Source: Chitinophaga pinensis
GTDB lineage: Bacteria; Bacteroidota; Bacteroidia; UKL13-3
Assembly: GCA_945898275.1 (NCBI GenBank)
Contig: CAMDHZ010000022.1
Coordinates: forward strand, 1 to 43,598
Length of the DNA stretch: 43,598 bases
Direction: 5' to 3'
Shown: one piece after another, positions 1 through 8,088 of the stretch
Position numbering within the stretch: position 1 is the first letter of the stretch
Layout: every line of letters begins with the position of its first letter
The notes under the pieces: model-generated
What the model saw: the letters and a program-made list of their open reading frames with translations, nothing else
Told to the model about the DNA's origin: nothing
The model's database searches: none
Position numbers and translations under genes: made by a program

Positions 1-119
1 GTACTATCAGAAATAGATTTGCTGAATCTATCGAAGCAAATGCAATTCATGGCAGCGATAGCAATGAAAATGCTGCTAATGAAGCAGCTTTCTTTTTTAA
101 TAGATTAGAGCAATTTTAA
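1..119 (+). CDS. ndk: Nucleoside diphosphate kinase, C-terminal fragment
   Basis: This is the 3' end of a gene that starts before the window. Codons run from base 3 to a TAA at 117-119 and give 38 residues. They contain IHGSDS, the signature of nucleoside diphosphate kinase in which the histidine is phosphorylated during transfer of the gamma-phosphate from ATP to other NDPs. The flanking residues (TIRNRFAES before it, NEAAFFF after it) also fit the family's C-terminal helices. The protein is a soluble cytoplasmic enzyme that balances the NTP pool. A strong palindromic terminator follows seven bases after the stop. Only the tail is visible, so completeness cannot be judged. Confidence 0.9.
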   Translation, partial: TIRNRFAESIEANAIHGSDSNENAANEAAFFFNRLEQF

Positions 120-126
120 GTTATTA

Positions 127-162
127 AACTAAAAGGACTTGCCTAGGCAAGTCCTTTTAGTT
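127..162. terminator. Perfect 36-bp palindrome, bidirectional terminator
   Basis: The stretch is exactly self-complementary (18-bp arms centred on CCTAGG between 144 and 145). AAAA and TTTT on the outer flanks give a U-tract in either direction. It lies between the end of ndk (plus) and the end of the DUF5723-OmpA gene (minus), so it can end both convergent transcripts. Confidence 0.85.
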
Positions 163-167
163 AGTTT

Positions 168-1982
168 CTATTTTCTGAGTAGCTTAAGTACTACTTGATT
201 TTTGTAAGACTTTGGCAGTTCCAAGGTCTTTTCAGTTTTTAGGTTTGACCCTAAACCTACTGCTATAATTCGATTCGTTTCTATTCCTTTTGAAACAAAA
301 TATGCTCTTAAGACATTCGCTCTTTCTTGGCTGATGTCTTCCCCAATGCCTCCTGTTTCACCAGCAGTTGGATTTGCATTTATTTGAATGACTCCATCAC
401 TTCTATCTTTTAACAGTTTAACAACTTTCTCAAGATAGGAATAAGAACTACTATCTAATTTACTAGTTCCTTTGTCAAATTTTACTTTTTCTATAGACTT
501 CGTCAGAACTTTTTGCTCATCTCTTGATAATGAAAGTGAAGTTGAATCAATTTCTGAACAGCCACTTAAGTCTTTGAAACCAGCTTCATTTTTACATTTA
601 TCCTTTTTGTTAGGCACGCCATCATTATCATTATCATATAAGTTGCCAATGTTTAGGTTCAAACCAACTCTATTGCTTACAACATTAGCTGTAGAATAAT
701 TTAAATTGTTAATTAATTGATCTGTGTTACCAAAAATTGTTAAGGGACCTAAATGGACGGCAATGCCTGCACTAACAGCAGGACTAAAATCTCTGTATTT
801 AGTAATTCCAGCGCGTAATTCAAGGAAATGTAATATTCTTTGAGAGAGGTTTACAGATAAACCAGTGTAAAATTTACCATTTGCTTTTTCTCCAAATCCA
901 ACAAAACCTGCCGATGTGCTATTGGTTAATTGGTAATTGAAACCTAGATAGTATTTAGTATTTAATGCTCGGCGGTAGGAGGTTGATGATTCGTTTGGAG
1001 TTGCTAAATTATTTAAAGAATCAACCAAATCTTCTGTCAATTTAGAAATAGAGTCGAAATCTGGGTCGGTAAATCCTTCAAATTCAAACTCAAAATTCTT
1101 TGAATAGGTTTTTGCTTGTTTCCAATTGATTCCTCCAATATCTAAAATTGAGGCAGAAACACTCATTTTTTTATTTATTTTATAATCTGCCCCTATGTCA
1201 AAAGCAAAACCTCGTCCAACTGGGTCATTAAAAATTGGGTTTATGTAACTACTAGCAGTAGCGCCTTCAGGCATATTTTGGTAATAGTCTATTCTATCTA
1301 TACCTGCTGCGCGAAATTCATAATCTAAATTGGCATTTAGTTTATAAACATTTAGATCACCCGAATCTGTTTTAAAATAGCCATTTGACCTATAAACCTG
1401 AGCATCAAAAAGTCCAATAAGATATTTCCCTCTAACACCTACAGTTAATTTTCGGGTAATTTCTCTGCTTAAACCTGCATGTATAGATGCATACGTGCTG
1501 GTATTTACTTTCATATTATTAAAACTGATTTCTTTTCCGAATAAGTTACTTGAGTTTCCATAATACCCCAAAGCTGCAAATTCTTTTGGTATAGAAATAT
1601 CTTGATTAGTATTTATTTGTAAGCCAAATGAAGTGTACATTTTGTTCATTCTAAATCCAAAAAGAAGGAGATTAGCTTCTAAACCAATATTTATATCATT
1701 CAAATTGAATTCATTTCCATCTAGAATCTTATTCATGGTTTGATTAAAAGTCTCATCATCTCTTAAGATGTCATATGCTGTGATTCCTGGCACCATTACT
1801 TGAATTTTAGCATCCACTAGTCCTAAAGAGAACATTTGTTTTGAATGATGTGCTGGGTTCAACAATGTGGTTTGAACCAAGGATTTAGAGTTATAAAGTG
1901 TTAGATTGTTTTGCCCAAAAGTTAGAAAGCTTATGGCTAAAAAGGCAAATGCTAAATTTGATTTGATGATTATATTTTTCAT
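168..1982 (-). CDS. DUF5723-type outer-membrane protein with C-terminal OmpA domain
   Basis: The product is about 604 aa with a signal peptide (MKNIIIKSNLAFAFLAISFL, cleavage near TFGQ). Residues about 30-445 look like a DUF5723/PorP-like outer-membrane barrel, with many alternating strands and NPA near the N-terminus. A thrombospondin type 3-like calcium motif (DNDNDGVPNKKDKC, about 448-462) follows. The last about 110 residues are an OmpA-like peptidoglycan-binding domain (FDKGTSKLDSSSY, then ISQERANVLRAYFVSKGI). I expect it to link the outer membrane to peptidoglycan. An upstream in-frame start at 2006 would overlap the preceding gene. I chose ATG 1982 because the signal peptide begins there and it leaves a 13-bp gap. 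It follows a large lipoprotein gene and is probably co-transcribed with it. The DUF5723 call is from memory of the family pattern; the OmpA part is firm. Confidence 0.8.
   Translation of the reverse strand: MKNIIIKSNLAFAFLAISFLTFGQNNLTLYNSKSLVQTTLLNPAHHSKQMFSLGLVDAKIQVMVPGITAYDILRDDETFNQTMNKILDGNEFNLNDINIGLEANLLLFGFRMNKMYTSFGLQINTNQDISIPKEFAALGYYGNSSNLFGKEISFNNMKVNTSTYASIHAGLSREITRKLTVGVRGKYLIGLFDAQVYRSNGYFKTDSGDLNVYKLNANLDYEFRAAGIDRIDYYQNMPEGATASSYINPIFNDPVGRGFAFDIGADYKINKKMSVSASILDIGGINWKQAKTYSKNFEFEFEGFTDPDFDSISKLTEDLVDSLNNLATPNESSTSYRRALNTKYYLGFNYQLTNSTSAGFVGFGEKANGKFYTGLSVNLSQRILHFLELRAGITKYRDFSPAVSAGIAVHLGPLTIFGNTDQLINNLNYSTANVVSNRVGLNLNIGNLYDNDNDGVPNKKDKCKNEAGFKDLSGCSEIDSTSLSLSRDEQKVLTKSIEKVKFDKGTSKLDSSSYSYLEKVVKLLKDRSDGVIQINANPTAGETGGIGEDISQERANVLRAYFVSKGIETNRIIAVGLGSNLKTEKTLELPKSYKNQVVLKLLRK
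656..665 (+). repeat. Dispersed motif GGTTCAAACC
   Basis: Exact copy. The host gene (DUF5723-OmpA, minus) reads it as GGT-TTG-AAC, encoding Gly-Leu-Asn. Confidence 0.6.
1869..1878 (-). repeat. Dispersed motif GGTTCAAACC
   Basis: Exact copy near the N-terminus of the DUF5723-OmpA gene, read as GTT-CAA-ACC (Val-Gln-Thr). A partial copy, GGTTCAACAA, lies just beside it at 1857-1866. Confidence 0.6.
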
Positions 1983-1995
1983 TTCTGTCCCCTTT

Positions 1996-4071
1996 CTAAT
2001 TATCACTTAATTTAGCTTTCACACTAAACCCTAGTTGCAGTTTGTAATCTGAATATATACCCACGGTTTTGTTTCCGCCGTTAGTGGTTGTTAGAGCAGA
2101 AGCAATGATAATCTTCTTAGAAAGTTTTAGTTTTTCAAGTTGTGAAATGCTCAATGGGATAGAAGCCACGTAAACCCCACTTTTGTTTACTCTTCCATTT
2201 GCATCTAAACCTCCAGAAACTAGCACCTTAATATTCTCTAATTTAAGTACTTCGGTATTACTGCCATTTAAGAATTGAAGGTTTAAAATTGCATCAAAAG
2301 GAAATCCATTAGTTGACTTAATCATTAAAATCCCTTCTTCAAATGGGAATTCAGCATCGGTTAAGTCTGCTTCAACTGTATCACTTAATACAAAGTTGTC
2401 AGTCCTAATTTGCAAGGGTAAGTCCATTTCAAAGCCAATTGCAGCATAACCATCTGAACTAATGAAGTGATTACTTGAATTTGTATAGCCTTGCTCTCCG
2501 CGTGCAGTTAATTTAAAACTCAACATTTGTGGTGGTAAAGCTATGAAGTTGTCAATATTTGAAGAAGTCCTGTCAACTATTTTTGTACCTATAATCTGCT
2601 GACCTTGCTGAGATAGAGTAGGAAAGGCTATTTCAAAAGGAGCTAAACCTAAGGATGCTTTTTGACCAAAGTCGTTTTCTCCATTAACTGCTAAATCAAG
2701 CTGAATTGGGATTCCGAGTGAATTTTTGGTGTGGAATTTAATAATGGGATTATCAAGTTTAAGCCCACTGGCAATATCCTTTAAAAATTCCAGTCCAATT
2801 TCAATAGAATCTCTTATTAAATCCTTAGCTCCAAAAAAACCTTCTGCATATTTTAATTCAGTTTCATCTGTATATAATTGCAACGTAAAAGTGTTTGCTG
2901 AGTCAAATGGCAGAACGGTATTACTACTGGTTAATTTGGCAGAATAGGTATAATAGATATTAGAATAGTTTTGTCCTGGTTTAGTTGTTAAATCAAATTT
3001 GATATTCGAAATGTCAATTGATCCTTGATTAATACCAATTCCTGTGTAAGGAATAGTTATTGTTTTTGCAGGTACTGGATTTCCATTAATTGTAGAGCCA
3101 GGAAAATTCATAGTTACTTCAATTGGTTCTCTTACTGCACTTGTTGCTAAGTATTTAATTTTACCAGATTTGAATTCAATTTTACGAAGCCTTTGGGTGC
3201 TATCTTCCCCTGATATAAAAATATACGAACTTGTGCTCTTAAGCACTGCAGTTGGGAATTTAGACTGACCAGTAATCCCAAAAGCTGAACTCAATGAAAA
3301 TTGAAAATTTATAGTTGAGCTTAAGTTTACAAATACTTGATTTGGACTGCTAGATGCTAAGTTAATACTCGGAATTGCATAAGCCCAATTTGAGGTAACG
3401 GTTTTATTTACAAACGGAAATGAATCAATAACTGTGGCATTAGGGTTAATATTGCTAAGGTTAATGTTTCCTAGTAAAACATTAGCTGGGTTTTGCGAAT
3501 AAACGTTTATGGTGATTGAATTAATTCTAACGGGCAATGTATTTGTGAAATTTATTTTTACGTATCCCGCTTGAATATTTATAGAATTAAAACCAAGGTG
3601 CGCTGGCAGGGAAATAATAGATGTATTTGCATCATTTATGTTTGGAAATATTGCGGTTGTTCCCGCAATTGCATTAATGGCATTTCTGTTGGTAGTGTTA
3701 AATTCATCTTTTATTACACCTAAGGTCCTGTTGGCACTTGTAGTAGAAATAGGTATTGGTAAAAGACCTAATTTATTAATAACTTGACTAGGTGCTTGAA
3801 TCGGGATATCTAAATATTTCCCAATTCTAAATCCAAAAATGGAATCTTCAAAGTATTTAAACCTAATGAGCCCGTCTGGATCTACACTTGTATAAACAGT
3901 ATCGCTTTTAACCAAGTTGTCAATACTCAAAGTTGTAAGAAATAAGGGTAATCCAAATTCTGGATTAAAGGTTACCTCATCAAACTTGTCAAAACTTAAA
4001 TCTTTTTTACAAGCATTTAAAATTGAAAGAATTGAAAATAAGATAATTAGATTTTTGTAGTTTTTTTTCAT
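1996..4071 (-). CDS. Large secreted lipoprotein, function unknown
   Basis: The 691-aa product has a type II signal peptide with lipobox ILNAC (Cys21), followed by KKD. It should therefore be lipidated and placed in the outer membrane, possibly surface exposed. The mature part is Ser/Thr/Asn-rich and predicted all-beta, with many Ig-like strand patterns. I recognise no enzymatic motif or named domain. The downstream OmpA-type gene begins 13 bp after its stop, suggesting a two-gene unit that acts in the envelope. A terminator hairpin separates it from the smaller lipoprotein gene upstream, so it probably has its own promoter in the short 4072-4090 gap, or depends on read-through. Both neighbouring lipoproteins share an N-terminal style (short hydrophobic segment, Cys21, then an NP or LP-rich beta start), so distant paralogy is possible but not shown. 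Confidence 0.75.
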   Translation of the reverse strand: MKKNYKNLIILFSILSILNACKKDLSFDKFDEVTFNPEFGLPLFLTTLSIDNLVKSDTVYTSVDPDGLIRFKYFEDSIFGFRIGKYLDIPIQAPSQVINKLGLLPIPISTTSANRTLGVIKDEFNTTNRNAINAIAGTTAIFPNINDANTSIISLPAHLGFNSINIQAGYVKINFTNTLPVRINSITINVYSQNPANVLLGNINLSNINPNATVIDSFPFVNKTVTSNWAYAIPSINLASSSPNQVFVNLSSTINFQFSLSSAFGITGQSKFPTAVLKSTSSYIFISGEDSTQRLRKIEFKSGKIKYLATSAVREPIEVTMNFPGSTINGNPVPAKTITIPYTGIGINQGSIDISNIKFDLTTKPGQNYSNIYYTYSAKLTSSNTVLPFDSANTFTLQLYTDETELKYAEGFFGAKDLIRDSIEIGLEFLKDIASGLKLDNPIIKFHTKNSLGIPIQLDLAVNGENDFGQKASLGLAPFEIAFPTLSQQGQQIIGTKIVDRTSSNIDNFIALPPQMLSFKLTARGEQGYTNSSNHFISSDGYAAIGFEMDLPLQIRTDNFVLSDTVEADLTDAEFPFEEGILMIKSTNGFPFDAILNLQFLNGSNTEVLKLENIKVLVSGGLDANGRVNKSGVYVASIPLSISQLEKLKLSKKIIIASALTTTNGGNKTVGIYSDYKLQLGFSVKAKLSDN

Positions 4072-4090
4072 TTTGATTCTTTTTCAATGT

Positions 4091-4131
4091 TTAAAATAAA
4101 AAAAAATGTTGAGGGGTTACCTCAACATTTT
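4091..4131 (-). terminator. Rho-independent terminator after the 4153-4728 lipoprotein gene
   Basis: A 12-bp perfect stem (4103-4114 with 4120-4131) with loop GGTTA. On the minus strand it is followed by a run of T from 4106 down to 4098, interrupted by a single A. It ends the small lipoprotein transcript about 20 bp after its stop. Confidence 0.85.
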
Positions 4132-4152
4132 CATTGAAAATTACAGCAGGTT

Positions 4153-4728
4153 TTAAGGTCTGTAAGTTACAACGTAATTAATTGTTGCTGTTGTTTTTGT
4201 AGTTTCAGTTGTAATGGTTTTAGCCTTGCCAATCATATTGATGTAGAAATTGGTTTTGCCAAAGTAATCTACTAAGTTAATTGCATTAGCTGGGTCAGAA
4301 GCGCTGTTTGGAAAGTTAATAGTGAAAGTGTTTGCGCCTGTTAGTTCCGAGTTGTTAACACTGCCAACTTGCTTGAAAGCAGTGCTTTCTTCTCTAAAAG
4401 ATAAATTTAAATAGTCAATAAAAGAGAAGTCAGTTACAGGCTGATTTGGATCCAAATTAACGACTGCATTTGTAAGGTAAATAGATTCAATACTTTCTTT
4501 AGGAATTCCATTAGCAATCAATATACTGTCAACGTTTAAATAGACTAATTGCTCTACAAAAGTAATTTCTGTGCCAATCAAACTATCGGTGATGATAGGC
4601 AAAGTCATTTTAATGTTAGCAACAGATTGGTTTAAGTTAAGGTTTACATCAGTTTTTAACTTATCACAAGCGCCGAAGAGCAACACTATTCCAAATAGCA
4701 TCAAGCTCAATTTTGTATTAATTTTCAT
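4153..4728 (-). CDS. Small lipoprotein, function unknown
   Basis: The 191-aa product has a signal peptide and lipobox LFGAC (Cys21), so it is predicted to be an outer-membrane lipoprotein. The mature region is a single beta-rich domain that ends in a Thr-rich stretch (about 175-185) and TYRP. I do not recognise the family. It is monocistronic by appearance: a terminator follows it, and 52 bp separate its start from the upstream gene's stop. A weak promoter-like sequence (TATAATTG about 20 bp before the ATG, TTGG 18 bp further up) lies in that gap. Its position next to another lipoprotein and an OmpA protein suggests a shared envelope role, which is inference only. Confidence 0.7.
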   Translation of the reverse strand: MKINTKLSLMLFGIVLLFGACDKLKTDVNLNLNQSVANIKMTLPIITDSLIGTEITFVEQLVYLNVDSILIANGIPKESIESIYLTNAVVNLDPNQPVTDFSFIDYLNLSFREESTAFKQVGSVNNSELTGANTFTINFPNSASDPANAINLVDYFGKTNFYINMIGKAKTITTETTKTTATINYVVTYRP

Positions 4729-4780
4729 AGTTTTTTTTGTTGATTCAATTATATGTAAAAAATATTAATTTCCAAGTGAT

Positions 4781-5194
4781 TTACAATACTTTAGAAAGAA
4801 ATTTAAATTCACTTTCTGGAATTATCTCTCCATCCATTCCTATATACTGGTAACCCACAAACTTATTTTGTTTTTTAACTAGTACCAGAATTTTGTGGTT
4901 TGAGTGCAAATAATTCCAAGATGCAGTTTTTAGATAAGTATTTAATTTGCTGGAAGGTTTCACTTCTAAGGTAACCAAGCAGATATTATCTGAAATATTT
5001 TGGTGAGCAGAAAATTCAATTTGTTCATTACCACGTAGAAACCCATCAATTATTTCAAGACAAAACTTTTTTTGCTGAGTGCTCACCTCTACGCTGGCAT
5101 ATATTTTATATAGGTTTGCCCAAAATGAAGCATTATTAGATTCACTTTTTGCAACCGCTGCAACAGATGTTGTTGGTATTTGGCTAGCTAACAT
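4781..5194 (-). CDS. Conserved-looking hypothetical protein, 137 aa
   Basis: A small soluble protein without a signal peptide or membrane segment. An N-terminal Ser/Ala/Thr-rich tail of about 20 residues precedes a compact alpha/beta domain with a basic patch (KILVLVKKQNKFVGYQYIG). The end reads IPESEFKFLSKVL. I do not recognise the family. A good -7-like box (TAAATTTG, 5224-5231) lies about 30 bp before the ATG, so it is likely transcribed on its own. The open frame has Bacteroidota-like codon use and no competing frame, so I believe it is real, but function cannot be given. Confidence 0.6.
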   Translation of the reverse strand: MLASQIPTTSVAAVAKSESNNASFWANLYKIYASVEVSTQQKKFCLEIIDGFLRGNEQIEFSAHQNISDNICLVTLEVKPSSKLNTYLKTASWNYLHSNHKILVLVKKQNKFVGYQYIGMDGEIIPESEFKFLSKVL

Positions 5195-5223
5195 AAAATT
5201 TTCAGTTTGTTACAATTTAAATA

Positions 5224-5231
5224 CAAATTTA
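5224..5231 (-). promoter_or_regulatory. Putative -7 element TAAATTTG
   Basis: Matches the Bacteroidota consensus TAnnTTTG and lies about 30 bp upstream of the 137-aa protein's ATG. The upstream -33 match is weak (GTTG at about 22 bp, or TTTG at 15 bp). Confidence 0.4.
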
Positions 5232-5284
5232 ATCCTTGTATGTAAACAAATTACAACCATTTAGGCTTTTTTTGCCGCCATTTA

Positions 5285-6763
5285 TTAAATATTTGCAGCC
5301 ACTTGAAATGTAGTTCCTTCTTTGCTGTCCTTAATTTCTATTCCAATAGATTTTAATCTTTCTCTAATGTCATCCGAACTTGTAAAGTCTTTCCTTGCTT
5401 TAGCTTCACTTCTAATTTGGAGAATAATTTCCATCAATTCATCAATTTTTTCTGCACTGCCAGTATGTTCAGACTTTAATCCTAAAATTTCAAAAAGAAA
5501 AGTATTAAAAGTTTTAGTAAATAACTCTAAATCTTCAGAATTGATTTTTTCTTTCCCTTCTTCCAGCAAATTAATAATTTTAACTCCTTCAAATAGGTGA
5601 GCAATTACCATAGGTGTGTTGAAATCCTCATTCATTGCCTCATACAGTTTTTCTCTTAAATCATTGATTTGAACTGTAGAACTTGAATGGAAATTTATAT
5701 TTGATAATTTACTTGAGGCATTGAAAAGCCTAGTTAATCCCTTTTCAGCGGCTTGAAGTGCCTCATTGCTAAAATCTAGCGTACTTCTATAGTGAGCCTG
5801 AAGCATAAAGAAGCGCACAGCCATTGGACTATAACCTTTCTCTAACAATTCATGATTTCCAGAGAACAACTCATTTGGTAGAAAGGAGTTTCCCAAACTT
5901 TTGCTCATTTTTTGGCCATTAACTGTTAGCATGTTTGTATGCATCCAAAATTTAGCAGGCTGCGCATGATTACAGGCGATATTTTGCGCAATTTCGTTGG
6001 TATGATGCGTTGGAATTAGATCCATTCCTCCTCCATGAATATCAAATTCTGCTCCCAAATATTTAGTGCTCATGGCAGAACATTCAATATGCCAACCCGG
6101 AAATCCAACTCCCCAGGGACTTGGCCATTTCATTAAATGTTCTGGCTTTGCCTTTATCCAAAGTGCAAAGTCAAGTCTGCCTTTTTTTTCATCCTGTCCA
6201 CCTAAACTACGAGTATTATTAAGAAGTTCGTCTAGATTTCTATTAGATAAAATTGTATAGTTATGGGTTTTTGCAAATTTTTCCACATCAAAATAAACTG
6301 TTCCATCTATTTCGTAAGCAAAGCCATTCTCAATGATTTTTTTCGTCATTTCTATTTGCTCGATGATATGACCAGTGGCTGTTGGCTCAATACTTGGAGG
6401 TAACGTATTAAAATGACTTAAGACTTCATGGAAGTCAACCGTATAACGTTGAACAATTTCCATTGGTTCAACCTGCTCTAATTTTGCTCTTTTTGCAAAT
6501 TTATCGTCTCCTTCATCTTGGTCTCCTTCCAAGTGACCAGCATCAGTTATATTTCTAACGTACCTAACTTTATATCCTAAATGCAAAAAATAGCGATAAA
6601 TTATATCGAATGAAACATAAGTTCTTGCATTGCCTAAATGTGCATTGCTGTAGACAGTTGGTCCGCAAACATACATACCAACATAACCTTTGGTAATGGG
6701 TTCAAACGACTCTGTTCTTTTTGTAAGTGTATTATAGATTTTTAAGGTAGTATTCATATCCAT
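5285..6763 (-). CDS. cysS: Cysteinyl-tRNA synthetase
   Basis: The 492-aa class I synthetase charges tRNA-Cys in the cytoplasm. The HIGH-type motif is HLGNA (His42) and the KMSKS loop is complete (285-289). The zinc ligands expected for the family are present: Cys33 in CGPTVY, Cys228 in GWHIECS, His253 and Glu257 in THHTNEIAQ. Length is normal for the family. The start is ambiguous between the ATG at 6763 (MDMN) and the ATG at 6757 (MNTT); either leaves all domains intact. The gene begins 20 bp after the stop of the deacetylase-like gene, but a -7-like box (TATATTTG) sits in that gap, so it probably has its own promoter. Confidence 0.97.
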   Translation of the reverse strand: MDMNTTLKIYNTLTKRTESFEPITKGYVGMYVCGPTVYSNAHLGNARTYVSFDIIYRYFLHLGYKVRYVRNITDAGHLEGDQDEGDDKFAKRAKLEQVEPMEIVQRYTVDFHEVLSHFNTLPPSIEPTATGHIIEQIEMTKKIIENGFAYEIDGTVYFDVEKFAKTHNYTILSNRNLDELLNNTRSLGGQDEKKGRLDFALWIKAKPEHLMKWPSPWGVGFPGWHIECSAMSTKYLGAEFDIHGGGMDLIPTHHTNEIAQNIACNHAQPAKFWMHTNMLTVNGQKMSKSLGNSFLPNELFSGNHELLEKGYSPMAVRFFMLQAHYRSTLDFSNEALQAAEKGLTRLFNASSKLSNINFHSSSTVQINDLREKLYEAMNEDFNTPMVIAHLFEGVKIINLLEEGKEKINSEDLELFTKTFNTFLFEILGLKSEHTGSAEKIDELMEIILQIRSEAKARKDFTSSDDIRERLKSIGIEIKDSKEGTTFQVAANI

Positions 6764-6773
6764 CTTCTTGAGG

Positions 6774-6781
6774 CAAATATA
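6774..6781 (-). promoter_or_regulatory. Putative -7 element TATATTTG for cysS
   Basis: Exact TAnnTTTG match 10 bp before the cysS ATG, giving a predicted leader of only a few nucleotides. No convincing TTTG is seen 19-21 bp upstream. Confidence 0.45.
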
Positions 6782-6783
6782 GG

Positions 6784-8088
6784 TTATTCAAATAGTGACT
6801 CATATACCTTTTCCCAACCTAACCAACCTTCTTCTTTGTCAAAAGATGAGTTGTGCCAAATGGAAATAAATTTCCCTTGATATTTTTGCGTTACTTCAAT
6901 CATTTCTTTAATGCATTGTTTAGCGGTTACTTGATCGTAATTCAAATAGTTTTTTAACGTAACATCCATGATGCAAGGCGAGTAAAGCAATAAGTCAAAT
7001 TTGGTATTATTAATTAAATCATATGCTTCAAATGGTCTGCAAGTTGAAGCTCTAAAACCTATTTGGTCTGCATAGCATAGGGTATAATCTGCTTCAATTT
7101 CAAGCTTTACTAAGTTTTTGAAGCTTTCTGGTAACTTTAGTTTTAAAAAATGATACCTACTAATTTTTGGTGCATTTCCTGTAACTTTTTTAAAAGTATC
7201 TACTTCTGATTTCAATAAATTAAAGTCAAAGGATGCCTTATATGAAGGATGTATGCCACATTTATGACTTTCGGATAATCTATTGTAAAGCTCAATTGCC
7301 TCTATACTTTCTGGGTTAATATTTTTATCATGCTTCCCATTATTGGCTAGCAAGAAAAAGAACTTAGTCTCGATATTTGATGTTCCTGCAAATCTTGTAA
7401 GGTAATTGTACGTGTCATATGGGTCATTTTCTATAGATTTAAATACATCATAATTCGGTTTGAACCGAAGCAGGGAGCCTAAATATTTTTTTGCAATTTC
7501 TAGTTTTGTTCTACCTTTATATTTATATGCAAAATCTATATCAATAGTGTTTATCTTGGTGAAATGATGGGATTTAAATGATAAGGCAGGATATACTGCT
7601 AAAATTTTTTTCTTGAATTCTTCTACCCAATGGTCAATTAGCGGAATCTTTAAGAAGTTGTTTTTATAGGCAATTGAACTTGAGGCTTTAAATCTATTGT
7701 GTTCATCTCTTTGCTCGCTGGTGTATTCTTCATATCTACTCAATAAATAAAATCCAGCTGAAAGCAAATCAAAGGTTAAGAATGAAGTTTCAATCTGAAA
7801 ATCTGGAACTTCTTCATAGGCAAATTTAAAGAAAACCTTTAGCCAAATAGGGTCATCTATAACCTCAATTTTTTGTGGAATTATTTTGGTTTCAAAAAGC
7901 AAACTATTCGAAGGAATATTTACAACTCCTTCTATAATGTTAGGCGAGTAGTTTAGTCGGATAGATTTTGATTTAGTAAAATAATCTAAGTTATCTGTTA
8001 TCTTATAATTTATCCCTAATTGTTGAACCAATATTTGATCTAGGATGTATTTAATCCTATCATTTTCTTCTGCCGCAAATACTAGCAT
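6784..8088 (-). CDS. Polysaccharide deacetylase-like protein (Bacteroidota DUF7033-type)
   Basis: The 434-aa product has no signal peptide. The N-terminal half resembles the DUF7033 region that precedes a divergent NodB-like deacetylase domain in Bacteroidota (SAGFYLLSRYEEY, about 110-125). The catalytic domain starts near NTIDIDFAYKYKG, where the Asp pair replaces the classic TFDD motif. The motifs RYHFLKLKLPESF, GFRASTCRPFEAYDL and IWHNSSF follow and are familiar from this family. The likely substrate is a surface polysaccharide or glycan, but the reaction is untested. The flippase stop overlaps the start in TAATG, which points to translational coupling. With the flippase it probably forms a glycan export and modification pair. 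A dispersed 10-bp motif lies at 7457. Confidence 0.75.
   Translation of the reverse strand: MLVFAAEENDRIKYILDQILVQQLGINYKITDNLDYFTKSKSIRLNYSPNIIEGVVNIPSNSLLFETKIIPQKIEVIDDPIWLKVFFKFAYEEVPDFQIETSFLTFDLLSAGFYLLSRYEEYTSEQRDEHNRFKASSSIAYKNNFLKIPLIDHWVEEFKKKILAVYPALSFKSHHFTKINTIDIDFAYKYKGRTKLEIAKKYLGSLLRFKPNYDVFKSIENDPYDTYNYLTRFAGTSNIETKFFFLLANNGKHDKNINPESIEAIELYNRLSESHKCGIHPSYKASFDFNLLKSEVDTFKKVTGNAPKISRYHFLKLKLPESFKNLVKLEIEADYTLCYADQIGFRASTCRPFEAYDLINNTKFDLLLYSPCIMDVTLKNYLNYDQVTAKQCIKEMIEVTQKYQGKFISIWHNSSFDKEEGWLGWEKVYESLFE
7457..7466 (-). repeat. Dispersed motif GGTTCAAACC
   Basis: Exact copy inside the deacetylase-like gene, in its third frame (TTC-AAA flanked by split codons, encoding Arg-Phe-Lys-Pro). 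With its flanks it forms a near-palindrome, TTCGGTTTGAACCGAA. Confidence 0.6.
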
